NCBI GenBank assembly: GCA_028564705.1
Contig: JAPXFQ010001355.1
Span: 682,001-746,000 of the forward strand
DNA length: 64,000 nt
From: Apricaphanius iberus
Taxonomy: Eukaryota; Chordata; Actinopteri; Cyprinodontiformes; Aphaniidae
Direction: 5' to 3'
The notes under the pieces are model-generated. The model had not been told where the DNA came from. It made no database searches and saw nothing but the letters and a program-made list of their open reading frames with translations. The first letter of the stretch is position 1; every line of letters begins with the position of its first letter. Shown here piece by piece: positions 1-11,919 of this stretch. Both the position numbers and the translations under genes were made by a program.

Positions 1-1345
1 CTCAGCGGAAACAAGGAATAACACGCTGGCGTAGAGGTGTGACACTGTGTACATGCATATGTTTAAAGATTTTCTTTTGGGGAGGGGGGTTGCACACAGA
101 AATACTTATTGAGGAAAAGTGATGGTAGCCTTCTTTCAACCAGCTGAGCGTTAGAGCAAAGCACCAAGTGGAGCAGATGCAGAGCTGCGAGTGCCCGGCA
201 AAATATTTGGGACGGTTGATTTTCCTTCATTTGCGGGTGATCTACTAACATTGCCTGAACATTCATAACAGGCGCAAGGAGCAATATTCAAATGAGGACT
301 TTGCGGCTGCTATGAGCTGCGCCACGGCTAGAGATGAGGAACATGTGCATGAATCATGATGCATCTTTGGCACAAAAAAGGGGGGGGGGGACTAGACGGA
401 TAACAATTCTATGACTTTTACAGTGTTACATACTACTTGGCTAGAATGTTGCCAATTACATTTCTCGTTTGTCAGCAATAAACTTAATGCGTGCTGTGTA
501 CACGCGCTGCTCTCTGCTCCATGCCAGCATCGTAATCCAGTGTCAGATTTATTAAAGTTGCAGCATGTCCAGAACAAGGTCACTAAGATGTCCATAGTGT
601 AGTAATGTTGGTGAAATGCATATCACTGTATCATGGCCTCTGTTAAATGTCAAGTTGGAGTAGAAAAAAGTTATCTTGAAAATGCTTAATCTGAATTGGT
701 GCAGACACGCTAAGAGCACAATGGGTTATGATGCGTCTTTGGGGGAAAAACAGCTAAATATTTACAAAACTTTCAGTTTTATGGTCATTAGTGTTAATTA
801 CTATTAGGTAGAATGTGTCTTAATTAAATTTTTTGTTTGTCAATAATAAACTTACGCTGAATGTGGTGGCGCAAAGTAAAGACATGCCTTTCAGAACTGG
901 AAAACATTGACGCTAAAATAGCCAGCGCAAACATTTTGATGTTTACTAAAATCACACGCCTGGAATGCCTTCTTATTTGTCTGTTCTGCTCCCGATATTT
1001 TGCGTCTCCTGAAAGAATATTGCAAAAACAGCATGGGGGAAAGCACTAAAATGGATTGCATGCATCTTGCTTCAGGTTTAACAGGCACAATGCTCTCTGC
1101 ACCATGTTAGTAAAACAGCTACAGCCTGTTTTTGCGACGCTGTGCGGTTTGCACCTGTTTTAACTAGCGCAAACAAAAAGCAAAAACATTAAAATCGTTT
1201 ATTTGGCCTACATAGAGTTTTAGGTGTTATGGCGGTCACAATATCAAACATACTGTCATAAATTAAATGGAAAGTCTATCCTTATGTGCTTTTTTCTAAG
1301 CCAACGCAGGGAGAAATTTTCACCGGATTTGCTGTCTCGATTATG
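1..1345. repeat. Anonymous AT-rich sequence with a diverged duplication
   Basis: No gene is seen. Two stretches about 370 bp apart resemble each other: atgatgcatctttgg near 357 and atgatgcgtctttgg near 730. Each is followed by a related run ending in 'gtttgtca..aataaactta' (about 467-485 and 834-855). A G-run lies at about 380-390. The similarity suggests an old tandem duplication or two copies of one repeat. Confidence 0.4.
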
Positions 1346-2197
1346 TGTACACTGTAAAAAAAAAAGAAGGGCTGACTGAACTTAAAAAAAGTAAGGCAAC
1401 CAGCTGCAAAGCCTTTTTGAGTAAACTCAACTAATGTGCTTACATTGTGTGAACCTAAAAAAAGAGGTTAAATAGAAGCAGAATCTTAAATTCAACAAAC
1501 TTAAGATAGTTAGTCAGGTCTACTCATGTCTCTGAGCTAACACAACTTATATTGTTAAGTTGAAACTAAATATTTGATCAACAACTTAAATGTGTGAATG
1601 AGTCTAAAAATTGACTCAGGAGTTTACTTCGAAATGCTTTGCAGCTGGTTGACTTATTAAGTTTGCTTAGCTACTCATTTTGACAACTCAGTGCACTTTA
1701 GAGGGGAACACATTTATGTAGTGATATGGTTACATGTATAGCAGAAGCTGGATGAGAACCTATGACCCTATGATTACAAGCAAACTACTCCACCCACCAA
1801 GCCACAGTCACCCACAGATGTTTAATGGTAACTTAACTAGGAGTACAGTAACTTAAAAAGAGCTTCTATTCTACTGTTTAAATGTTTTCAGTGATTTTTA
1901 CCCTAATATTCATTTATTTATGTTCTCAAGTGTTTGCAAATCTATTTTAATGTAATTAAATAAGAGGAAAATCTACCTCCAGGCTCTCCTTATCTAAGTA
2001 ACACGCATAGCGTTTTACTGAAAAGCCAATTAAAATAGCCAAAAGCTAATTATTTAATTACATTGAAATAGTTTTGCAAACAAACTTTTTTAGGTTCACA
2101 CAATGTAAACACATTAGTTGAGTTAAATGGAAAAGGCTTTGCAGCTGGTTGCCTTACTTTTTTAAGTTCAGTCAACTTTTCTTTTTTTATAGTGTAC
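1346..2197. mobile_element. Non-autonomous DNA transposon (MITE) with about 115-bp terminal inverted repeats
   Basis: The left end starts gtacactgtaaaaaa and the right end closes ttttttatagtgtac. The arms (about 1,346-1,475 and 2,083-2,197) stay similar for about 115 bp, sharing blocks such as gtaaggcaaccagctgcaaa and ttgtgtgaacct. A third, shorter copy of the 'ctttgcagctggttg' block lies inside at about 1,637-1,655. No transposase is present. I cannot name the superfamily with confidence. Confidence 0.8.
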
Positions 2198-3182
2198 TTT
2201 TTATGAGCCTCAGCATAAAATCCTGTATTCAAATTGCGTTCATTTACAGACTCGTAAAATTGGATATTGAACCAATAAATCAAAAGATAGTGAGATGCAC
2301 GTAAGGCTGTAGGATAAGGGAATCAGCAAACAGGTGGATGTGCATCACTGGCAAAGAGCACATCTCTGTTACAATCAGCTTCAGTTATACCTTCAATGAT
2401 TTTGCCAACCTTTTCTTTTTTTTTGCACATTGAAGATTGGAAGAATCCTCAAGTGTTTTTCTGATCACTCATCTGAAAAGCCTTCTACCTTCCTTTTAGC
2501 CATTAGCGGCGTCTGTCCCACCGGATGAAAAGTAAGAGGGAAGAAGAACAACTAAAGCAAAAAGGTTGCACGCTGTTTTCTTCTACCGTTTCTATTTTAA
2601 ATCCGGTGCGCCACAACAGAAACCATCCGTGCCAAATCTTCCCAGCAGGATACAAAAAGCTTTGTCTATATCTGCTTCTCTTTGTTTCTCAAGACGCTGC
2701 AAGAACTTGCTCCCTGGATCGCAAACAAATTTTAAAATAAATCTTCAAAGTCTCCTTTATAGGAGCCTGTATTTTTCCTCACTGGTCTATCTCACACAAC
2801 TAGATCATGAGACCGTTTCCTGCATGCACTCACACATGAAGGCCGTTTTTGTTTTCTTTCCTTTCATGCTAGAAAAAGGTCAAGAATCACTGCGTGAAAC
2901 CTGTATTGATTGTTTACTGAGCTTCTCTCAGTCTTTTCCATCATTCGCAGGGCTTTCATGTGGGAGTGGGTGGGAGGGAAGGGGCCCCGCAACCGAACGC
3001 TCTTTAAAATGTGAACAACAAATTTGTGCTCTCCTACCATGATCCCCCCTGTCGTAAAGCAACTGAGTAGACACTAATGTGCAGGACAGAAGGCTCTACA
3101 GGGAACCTTGAAGTCAGAATGTCCATAGAACCACACTGAGTGTATGAGTGTTATTTGTTAGCAAACCTCTTGAGTTATAGCA
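2198..3182. other. No feature recognised
   Basis: A 158-codon plus-strand frame (2,566-3,042) has no domain, coiled coil or splice context I recognise, and looks like chance. I see no repeat family here. Confidence 0.4.
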
Positions 3183-3558
3183 ACTAGGGATGTTCGATAT
3201 CAGCTTTTTTTTACCCATATCTGATATACCGATACAGTCTAAATCTTTATTTCTGATGCGATATAACCAGACGTAGAGCTGAACGTTCAAGGTTGACCCA
3301 GAAATAAGATTTATTTCAAGTTTTGCCTAAAAAAATAATAAAAATATTTCTAAAGCCATATTGCCAATCTTTCATATTTTGACATTTTGATCGAGAGAAG
3401 TACCTAAAAATTTGATGTATGATATGTGAATCGTATAAAAGTTAGGTATAATACTTGTCAGTAAAAAAATAAATAAAAAATAACAATAATTTCCGATATT
3501 GCATCTTAATACCTATATTGGCAGATAATAATGGTTGACCGATAATATCATACATCCA
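3183..3558. mobile_element. hAT-type MITE
   Basis: The left end has tagggatgttcgatatc and the right end ataatatcatacatcc. The flanks ttatagca (3,175-3,182) and ttatagaa (3,559-3,566) agree at 7 of 8 bases, as expected for an 8-bp hAT target duplication. The interior is AT-rich and non-coding. Confidence 0.6.
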
Positions 3559-3604
3559 TTATAGAAAACTATTAGGAATAATAATCCAGTTGTTGCTAAA
3601 TAAC

Positions 3605-3962
3605 AAAAGTCGTTTTTAGGGCTGCTGTGTTTGTTTCAGTGTCTTTTTAGAGTATTCAATGAGCTGCACTTCTAGTAAAAAGCGTCACAGCTTAATCAAA
3701 AAGTACTTTCTGTCGTCCATCGCTCCTTGAGGGGGTATGCATTCACAAGCCTAGAAAAATTCTGAAACGACACTGTGATAGTAGGCATAGATGCCGTGAA
3801 AAGTTAGCACCCCCTGCTGTCCTGGTCGAGCAACGTGGAAAAAACAATGGAGAATGGAGAGGAAAAAAACGGAGAATCATAAACAAAAAGCGTCTCCGTC
3901 AATACGACTGCGTCTGAGTGGAAATTTGCGGTCAGAGAAGCATAAACTAGGCTTTAGGGGTG
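3605..3962. mobile_element. Family-A MITE, partial copy
   Basis: Carries the family-A marks shared with copies at 6,968, 21,463 and 44,580: gttagcaccccctgctgt, gtgatagtaggcatag, and the terminal block gcataaactaggctt near 3,941-3,957. The other half of the element is missing. Confidence 0.6.
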
Positions 3963-5439
3963 TTTCACCATTAACAACACTTACCTTACCAACATTGCTT
4001 AGAGCGTACACTACCATGATAGCCTCGTTAGGAATAACAATAGCCACATCAGTGTCCCTTAAAGGGGTAATTTGGATTTTTTTCAACCTGCGCCTTATTT
4101 TTAGCATTTATTACTTACATTTTCTCACCAGGGCTAGTTTTGACCCAGTTGGAGTGCTTCGGAAGAAGTTTATATCCAGTCGCGATGAGTGTATATCCAT
4201 ATAATGGGAGTCAATGTGGGTAGGAGATTTTCCGCCAGTAATAATGGATTATCTGCCACAAAACTCCTTCATTAAACCAATGTTTTGTTATCAATGGTTA
4301 GCACTACTCCCCTCAGAGTTCAGAACGTCTCTGGTGTTTATTTGTTCTCTTCCAGGGTTGATTTAGAGGCTTATAATACAACTTCACTAACATACGATTT
4401 CAGTTCAATCACTGCCATGTTCCATCCCAGTTGTACTCAGAGCAGGACTTTCTCTCTGTGCTCTACAGCAGGCGGTCAGACAGAATTTCCCCTCATTTAA
4501 ACTCTCAAGATAATTCACCTGCTTTCAATTGTATTTTTCTATGAGGTGTAATTTTACATCGAAGCTCATGTTTGGCCATTTTACTGTATATCTTACATGT
4601 AGGCGTAACTTAATTAATGAGATTCAAAGAATGGATCATGGAGGAGTTTTTAGAGGGAACATTTTTAAATGAGAATAAAAAGAACACGTTTGTAGCAAAG
4701 TAAAGCAACACAATGCCTCTGGCAAAGAGCCGGCCAGACAAAACTGTCAGAAAGAAACCATCCAGGCATCCTAGAGGGTGAACAACAATCTATCTGTTCT
4801 TATAACATATAAAGAGATGGAAAAATACAAAAATTATTCTTTAGCCTCTGAAGTTCAGCGACTACACTCTGTGCAGGTTGTTTTTCAGTAAATCTAAATG
4901 GCTAGTTAGCCGGGAGAGCGAGGACCCTACTGTTAAACTCAGAAGCAACGCAACACATTAGAGGTGAAGAAACTGAATCGTTTGACATTTAAGGGATTTT
5001 GCCCTTGGCTTTTCTCCTTCTCTCATACTGCAGCAATGTTCCACCACTTACTGCATAAATATATAACTGCGACATAACTGCGAGACATGATTTTCAGATT
5101 GATGTGTGAACTACGGGAAATTAACTGGTGAGATTTATCATGAAAAATTATGTAAACGCAAACCAAGTGTTCAACATGGAAACCAGAACACGACAAGTTA
5201 GTGAACAGCAAGGTCATGGCTAACTAGGTTGTTAGATGGATGGAGGTAAATTTCAGTGGATGGACGTAGAATTACTGAAGGAAAGAAGAAGCTGAGTGTA
5301 ACATATGCATGCAGATGTAGATCCTCAGACCTCACAAACTAAGTGACCGCCCAAAAGGGAGAATTGTGAGCGAGGTCACCTGGACACCTCTGACTACGCT
5401 TTAAGAGTTAGGAGTTTCAGCAGCCGAGATGTGAGACCC
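3963..5439. other. No gene recognised
   Basis: Short random frames only. The block beginning 'cccttaaaggggtaatttgg' near 4,058 has the look of a repeat edge, but I could not find its partner. Confidence 0.35.
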
Positions 5440-5640
5440 TCTGCATACAGCAAATCCTGCCCAGTCAGTGCTTTATGGAAAAGAAGCGATGAGAAAGCCC
5501 CCGATAAAAAAAACTCACATAACGGCTTGACTAGAATTTGCCAAAAGGCCTGTAGGAGATTTCATGGTCAAGTGGAAGAAAGTTATTCGGTTTGATGAGA
5601 CCAAAAAGGAGCTTTTTGGCCATCAGACACGTTATGGAGA
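5440..5640 (+). pseudogene. Tc1/mariner transposase relic (DDE region)
   Basis: At 5,540-5,630 the plus strand reads VKWKKVIRFDETKKELFGHQ, the Tc1 transposase block around the second catalytic aspartate (the D of DETK, consensus W..V..SDE(T/S)K.ELFG). The upstream sequence shows Tc1-like words but no continuous frame. Both ends of the protein are missing, so this is a dead fragment. Confidence 0.7.
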
Positions 5641-5838
5641 TATGGTTACTACATACTTACAATTACTCAGTTACATTTATTTGAGTAACTTCAAAAAATA
5701 TGTTAGGAGCAGTTTATTAGATGGTAATTTTTACTTTTACTTGAGTAATATTTTTATGAGGCATCACTACTTTTCCTTGAGCAAAGTTTATACCCACAGT
5801 GAATAATTGTACTGAATGACACCGAATGCTAGTTTTAC

Positions 5839-6206
5839 TAGGGATGCAACGATACCACTTTTTTTCAAACCGTTACAATACTGATAAATGGATCAGAGTA
5901 CTTGCCGATACCGAGTACCGAATACCGATCGTTCTACCACGCACAAAAAATGCAACGAATTGGAAGGCAGGTTTTATTTTCTCTTCTGCTTTTTACAACA
6001 AAAGAGGTCGAATTAGATACAAAATATCAATAAAAATGACTACAAAGCTAAAATTTCAAGTTAAAAGCAAATATGTTCTGTTAAATTATTGCATTTTCCA
6101 CATTTTAACCATTGATTAATGGTTTCGGTTAACTTTAACTGATATGAATACATTACATGGTATCGGGGCCGCTACCCGATACCAGTATCGGTGTCAGTGC
6201 ATCGTT
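5839..6206. mobile_element. hAT-type MITE
   Basis: The left end is tagggatgcaacgatacc; the right end is the inverted gtgcatcgtt. Flanks agttttac (5,831-5,838) and agttttaa (6,207-6,214) match at 7 of 8 bases. The ends are rich in 'gataccg' words, as in the element at 60,373. No coding capacity. Confidence 0.65.
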
Positions 6207-6379
6207 AGTTTTAAACAAAAATTCACGAGACTCACACATAGAGTTTATATTGATGTGAAGTCTCTGGTTTGTACACAAGCCTACTAAGTTTAAGGTTACT
6301 TCTATCCGCTGAGCCTATTGTGCCATTGAGCTCAAGTGGGCATACCTTATCCTGGTCTAACATGTCTATATAATCTACA

Positions 6380-6965
6380 GGTTTCTTAGACGAAGCAATT
6401 TTATTTGTATCGCACTCTTGCAAGGTGCTTTACATGATTATGTGATGAAGAAACAAACAACACACTTTATATATAATCAAACAATGAAAATCATTAAATA
6501 CAATATGAGAGAAAGTAAAAAAATGGCAATGAAGCATAAAATACACAACATATGAGACACGATGAAGCATAATCTTTTACTCAAAGGCAGCTCTAAACAG
6601 ATTAACAAAACAGAGTATTAAGTTTTGATTTAAAGCAGCTCATAGTTTCAGCAGCTTTGCAGTCGTCAGGCAGCTGGTTCCAGATAAGGAGAGGATAGAA
6701 ACTGAAAAGCTGCTTCTCTATGTTTGGCTGTGATTCTAGGAGTGATCAGTAGACCAGATTTGGAAGACCTGAGTGGTCTGGATGGTTGGTACGGTGACAA
6801 TAGGTCCTCAAAATATTTTGGAGCTAAGCCATTCAGTGATTTATAAACTAGTAGGAGTATTTTACAATCTATTCTCTGAGCTACAGGGGTCCAGTGGAAG
6901 GACTTTAGAACAGGGGTGATGTTCTCTACTTTCCTGGTTCTAGTGAGGACGTGAGCAGCAGCATA
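6380..6965 (-). pseudogene. L2-type LINE 3' fragment
   Basis: Reverse-strand translation near 6,700-6,960 gives the L2 C-terminal order: 'VLTRTRK...SFHWTPVAQRI', 'LLVYKSLNGLAPKYF' and 'PSRPLRSSKSGLLITPR'. The 3' end points left, near 6,390 (ttttatttgtatcgcac on the plus strand). The 5' part is absent and the frame is broken. A family-A MITE directly follows on the right. Confidence 0.75.
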
Positions 6966-6967
6966 TT

Positions 6968-7475
6968 GACGGAGAAATTTTTTGTTTATGGTTCTGCGTT
7001 TTTTTCCTCTCCCCTCTCCATTGTTTTTTCAGCGCTGCTCAACCACAACAGCAGGGGGTGCTAACTTTTCATGCCGTCTCTGCCTACTATCACAGCATCG
7101 TTCTTTTTTGTTTCTAGGCTTGTGAACGTATTTCCCCCTCAAGCAGGAATGGACTACAGAAAGCAGGTTTTGATTAAAATGTAAAAGTACAGATTAGATA
7201 GATTAACCTTTCAATATAAAGCATCTAGAGGACAAATGCTGCATTAACTACTGATTACAGCGACTTTAAAGCCCTGTTCCGGTGAAGCGACCTCTGGCTG
7301 TTACTGAAACTGACCATCACAGGCATACGCTCTCCGTTGAGAGAGACGGATAGTTAAAAATTGCGCTGTACTCCGTGCGTCCTTGCGTAGGTGACGGAGA
7401 GCCCTTGTGTAAACGGATAGTGGCGTTGCGTAAATCCGTCTCCGTCAAAAAGGGGAAGCATAAACTAAGCTTAAG
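6968..7475. mobile_element. Family-A MITE copy
   Basis: Contains both halves of the family: the 'cagcagggggtgctaac' half and the 'ctctccgttgagagagacgg' half. It ends with agcataaactaagctta at 7,456-7,472. The left terminus is cut by the L2 fragment. Confidence 0.65.
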
Positions 7476-7764
7476 TTCTTATCCGTGTGAATGCACAAAA
7501 AAGGTTTCTACAGTCTGAAAGTGACTAAACACGCACTGAAACGGCGACTTTCCTCCTGGAACGGTAAGCTAACTCGTTTGCTAACATGGTTAACATTAGC
7601 TGTCAGTTAAACCCCTCTACGATACATTCCTCACTGGACTGGGTTCAGGCTGGTCACTGGGCGTATTTGCAGCAAACCAGGCAACACAACAAATGGGATG
7701 ATTTTTCTATTTTTACAACCACAATCAATACACACTAGATGTCTCTATTGTGTTCATGTTCCAT
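7476..7764. other. No feature recognised
   Basis: Short AT-rich spacer between a family-A MITE and an L2 3' end; no frame or repeat is evident. Confidence 0.4.
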
Positions 7765-9622
7765 ATTCAATTCAATTCACTTTTATTTATATAGCGCCAG
7801 TTCACAACAAATGTCATCTCAAGGCACTTTACACCAAAAGTAATCTCAATAGAGTTATACAAACATTCCAATCAGTTAAGTTTTCTATGTAAGGAATCCC
7901 AGCAGATTGCGTAGAGTCATCGGCTTGAGGTTGTGCCCGGATCATGCAGACTCCAACCACAGCAATTCCTCAGCAAACCCTCATACTGAGCAAGCATGTA
8001 GCGGTCATCTGCCACGACCATCTGGGGGTCTGAGAAGACAGAGAAGAGACAGCATGGAGGATGCTTGGTGACTTTGAGCATCATCTGGACCAACACTTCC
8101 TATCCAGCAGGGGTCATTATAGCTGAGCAGGGTACCAGACCGGATAGAGCTTCTATGGGGAGAAAAACACTGAGAGAAAACTGGGTTAACAATTGCATTA
8201 ACATTAGGAAAACTATATCTGGAGAGTAGTAGAAAAGAAAAGTAGAAGGTGTGTTAGGGTCAGTTGAGTATGAAAAAGCATACTTTCCCCCCCCCTAACT
8301 CTTAAGTCTATTAGCAATTTACGGTGTAAGGGAGATGGAGTTGAGGAGGGCTGCCGGACAGGGCTGCATCCTCCCCTCGCTGGATCGGGCTGAACACTCC
8401 ATCTCCCTCTACTCCCTGCCTGGAAATCCAGGAGGAAAGAAGGAGGTAAGTGGGTAAGTATTGTAATGCTTATGCTTCTCTCCTTGCTCATAGGACTGTG
8501 CCCTCTCCAGAATCTATGTATTAGAGAGATAATATTATTGGTAAGTGAAATAACTGGAGTAGATAAAGGCCCGCTCTTCCGAAGACTCTGGCATTATCTT
8601 TGCCCATCACTTTCTAGATTCAACCTTTGTTCAATTCTCTAATCATTTTATTCTGGTAAATTAATACATTACTGTTAGAAATCGGAGAGGGATTATAAGG
8701 TCTAGTGTCTGTATAAGTAACTATAAGCTTTATCAAAAAGGTTTTAAGCCTTGTCTTAAAAGCATACAGAGTATCTGCCTCACAAACTAAAACTGGGAGC
8801 TGGTTCCACAGGAGAGGAGCCTTATAACTAAAAGATCTGCCTCCTATTCTACTTTTTGAAATCCTAGGAACTACCAGTAGACCTGCATTCTGAGAACGAA
8901 GTGCTCTGTTAGGAACATATGGAACATATATTGATGTACGATGATGTACGATGGAGCTTGATTATTAAGGGCTTTATACGTAAGGAGGATCTTAAACTCT
9001 ATTCTGGATTTAACAGGGAGCCAATGGAGAGAAGCCAAAACAGGAAAAAAGTAATCTCTATTTTTAATATTCATCAGAACTCTTGTGGCAGCATCTTGGA
9101 TCAACTGAAGGCTTTTGATTGCATTTTGTGGACTTCGTGATAATAAGGAATTACAGTAGTCCAGCCTCGAAGTCACAAATGCATGGACTAGTTTCTCTGC
9201 ATCACTCCTGGACAGAATGTTTCTAATTTTAGCAGAATTCCGAAGGTGAAAGAAAGAAATCCTAGAAACCTGTTAAATATGAGATTTAAATGTCATGTCT
9301 TGGTCAAAAATTACACCAAGGTTCTTTTCATTATTACCAGAGGCAAATTAATGCCATCCAGATGAAGTGATTGACCTAGCAGTTTCCTTTTTAAAGGTTC
9401 TGGTCCAAAAACAACTTCTGCCTTGTCTGAATTTAGGAGCAGAAAATTCAGAGTCATCCAAGTTTTTATGTCTTCCAGACATGCTTGTAATCTACCTAAC
9501 TGATTGGTTTCATCAGGTTTTATTGATAAATATAATTGTGTGTCATCAGCATAACTGTGGAAATTCATACCATGTGGTCTAATTATTTTACCAATTGGAA
9601 GCATGTATATAGTAAAGAGAAT
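7765..9622 (-). pseudogene. L2-type LINE, 3' half: reverse transcriptase C-terminus and 3' UTR
   Basis: The plus strand begins at the 3' tail (ttcaattcaattcactttta), followed by the roughly 1-kb L2 3' UTR. Reverse-strand coding then shows 'LWNQLPVLVCEADTLYAFKT', 'SRLDYCNSLLSRSPQNAIKS', 'LHWLPVKSRIEFKILLTYKA' and, near 9,540-9,555, SYADDTQLYLSIKPDETNQL with the catalytic YADD. Several frame breaks make it non-functional. The element is interrupted at about 9,623 by a Harbinger transposon and resumes at about 10,805. Confidence 0.85.
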
Positions 9623-9639
9623 CGGCAAAGCAGGACATG

Positions 9640-9950
9640 GCAACAACAAAAGAAAAAAAAAGAAGAGAAACTTTACGGAGATGTTGATTGAAGTGCTAGT
9701 GGGTGAAGTGGAGGCTAGAGGAGACATTTTATTTGGTGGACATAGCAGCGGTTTCACAAATAAAAGGAAGAACTGCGGGTGGCAGCATGTGGCGTCTGCA
9801 GTGCAGACTGTAAGTGCAACTGACAGCTCGGTACCCGAAATAAATTTTAAAAAAGTGGTCGGACCTCAAAGTCGAGAAAAAAAAAAAAACTTGCATCCCA
9901 CCGCCAGAGTGGGTGTCCTACTGGAGGGGGTATGTGTACACCCGAGCTGA
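9640..9950 (+). pseudogene. Harbinger Myb/SANT-like DNA-binding protein, broken
   Basis: The frame reads RNFTEMLIEVLVGEVEARGD, ILFGGHSSGFTNKRKNCGWQ and HVASAVQTVSATDSSVPEI. This is the trihelix-type Myb domain found in the second protein of Harbinger elements and in related host proteins; it binds element ends and helps nuclear import of the transposase. After SVPEI the expected K.W.DL helix is lost in a frameshift beside an A-run near 9,880, and the frame ends soon after. It converges with the transposase relic at 10,100-10,390. Confidence 0.75.
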
Positions 9951-10099
9951 CACCAAATTTGAGCATATTTTAAGGAGACAGACTAATATGCCGTGTCTTT
10001 TCAGCTCTTAGGTGGTGAGGATTAGGAGGCTGAGGAAGATGAGGTTGCCCAGTGTCTAGTGACAGCCATTGGTACCTTAAATGATACAATAAAACAATT

Positions 10100-10390
10100 T
10101 TACATCCTGAACGATCCTTGCTCCCTGGGTGAAGGCTTCCTGTCGAGGAGGAGGCGGCTGTGGGTCAGGGTTCTCATGCTGGGGAGGGGAATTTCCTCGG
10201 ACGGGGCCCTTGTAGTAATATGGGTGCAGTCAATTGCGCCGATTATGTTTGGGAAACCGGACATTGCTGCAAATTGCATCTTAATTTAGGCGTGATGTAT
10301 TGCCTCCCCATTTTAATGATCCCATCCAAGACTGCAGGCATTATTGTGCTCAGGGACAGCAGATGATTCAATTTATTAATTGGCACACAG
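10100..10390 (-). pseudogene. Harbinger (HARBI1-like) transposase fragment
   Basis: Reverse-strand translation gives 'SLSTIMPAVLDGIIKMGRQY' and, in another frame, FAAMSGFPNIIGAIDCTHIT followed by TRAPSEE. The D of GAIDCTH is the first catalytic acidic residue of the DDE nuclease. The frame shifts between the two blocks and the C-terminal half is not seen. It is a relic. Confidence 0.7.
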
Positions 10391-10804
10391 TCCCGGGCCC
10401 TTTTATCTGAGTTTAAGGTTTTGAGATAAATTTTATGAATCTATTTTAATATTGAAAAATGTTTTTAGAAGAGCTATAGCTCACTGCAAAGCTACAATAT
10501 AGATATCATTGCTGGCTTGGATGTTTATAATAACATGAATCCATAATTAATGTTTGGTGTGAAGTGAAATGATATGTGTGAGAGGAGTAATATGCAGTCT
10601 GGCTGCAGTTCACCACCTCACCAACTGCGTCATTGATTTCCCCCTGTCTCCAAAATCTCAGTACGCATGGGTCAGAGTTGGCGTACAGGTGCGCACATTT
10701 TCCCCTCAAGTCTGTTTTTTATAAATCACAACTTTTGCTTTGAAAGTGGCGTACGCCAGTTTCAGGCCCCGTTTTGTTCGTACGCAATGTTTATAATGAG
10801 ACCC

Positions 10805-11870
10805 CAGAACAGTCACAAATCCATTATCTGAAGCCATTAAATATAATTAGTAACTTTTACCAGTGCTGTTTCAGTGCTATGATGAGCTCTAAAATCTGAC
10901 TGAAATTCCTCAAACATGTTGTTGCTGTTTAGATGCTCACATACTTGATTAGCAATTATTTTCTCAAGAATTTTGGATAAGAAAGGAAGGTTAGATATAG
11001 GTATGTAGTTAGCTAAATCATCTTGACCAGTGAGGGTTTCTTAAGTAAAGGTTTGATTACAGCAACCTTAAATTCCTGAGGCACATATCCATTTATGAAA
11101 GATAGATTCATGTATAGAATAGGGCCAGTAATCAGAGGGAACACTTCCTTAAATAATTTGGTTGGTATTGGGTCTAACATACAAGTTGAGGGTTTTGATG
11201 AAGCTAATATTTGTGATAATTCCGAAAGTTGAACAGAATCAAAACGGTACATACATAAACATGGTTCTACAGTTCTCTCTGATACTGCCTCCGTTGCTGA
11301 GAGACAGTTAGTCATGTTTGGGAGAATGCCAATGATTTTATTCTTTATAGAATTTTTTTTACTTATGAAGAATCCCATAAAGTCATCACTACTGAGAGAA
11401 GGGGGAATAGTTGGCTCAACAGAGCTATGACTCTGTGTAAGTTTGGCAACTGTACTAAAAAGAAACCTAGGATTGGTTTTATTTACCTCTATTAATGATG
11501 AGAAATATGCTGTTCTAGCTTTTCAAAGGGCGTTTTTATAAAGTAGTAGACTCTTTTTCCAAGTTAGAAAGAAAGTGTGTAGAGCGCCATTTTCTCTCCA
11601 GTTTCCTAGTATTCTGCTTTAAGTATGCAACTCTGCACTAAACCAGGGAGCCAATCTCTTATGGCTGATTACCTTCTTTTTTAAGAGGGGTTACACTGTC
11701 TATTGCCAAACGCAGTGAGGAAGTAATACTTTGAACCAGACCATCAATTTCTGAAGGGTTAGTGTTCGAATTACTACCATCCACTATGTTATTCTGAGAC
11801 ACATACGGAAACAAGAATGGAGCAGATTCTTTAAAACTTTCAACCTTTAAACATAGAAAACCCCAGGAAA
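10805..11870 (-). pseudogene. L2-type LINE, 5' portion of the reverse transcriptase
   Basis: Continues the L2 element split by the Harbinger insert. Minus-strand frames include 'PIPTKLFKEVFPLITGPILY', 'GYVPQEFKVAVIKPLLKK', and degraded equivalents of 'NYRPISNLPFLSKILEK' and 'HSTETALVKVTN'. Farther right is the linker between endonuclease and reverse transcriptase ('NPSEIDGLVQSITSSLRLAI'). Stops and shifts are frequent. The endonuclease proper is not recognisable, so the element is 5' truncated near 11,870. Confidence 0.8.
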
Positions 11871-11890
11871 TCAGTGAAACAATGCTTTCT

Positions 11891-11919
11891 TTGTTTTGTA
11901 ATCAATGATTACAAAACAA
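11891..11919. repeat. Perfect palindrome with 14-bp arms
   Basis: ttgttttgtaatca (11,891-11,904), one central base, then its exact reverse complement (11,906-11,919). Each arm contains a TAATCA homeodomain-like core. It sits just outside the L2 5' end. Confidence 0.6.

Larger units (their letters stand above)
9623..10804. mobile_element. PIF/Harbinger-type transposon nested in the L2 element
   Basis: The insert splits the L2 reverse transcriptase. It carries a Myb/SANT-like frame on the plus strand and a Harbinger transposase fragment on the minus strand, the two-gene layout of this superfamily. The right end reads gtttataatgagacccc, ending at about 10,804. I could not find a matching left terminal repeat, so the left side may be deleted. 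Confidence 0.75.

Noticed and set aside
2566..3042. 158-codon plus-strand open frame
   Set aside because: No domain, low-information composition and no splice context; plausible by chance in 64 kb.
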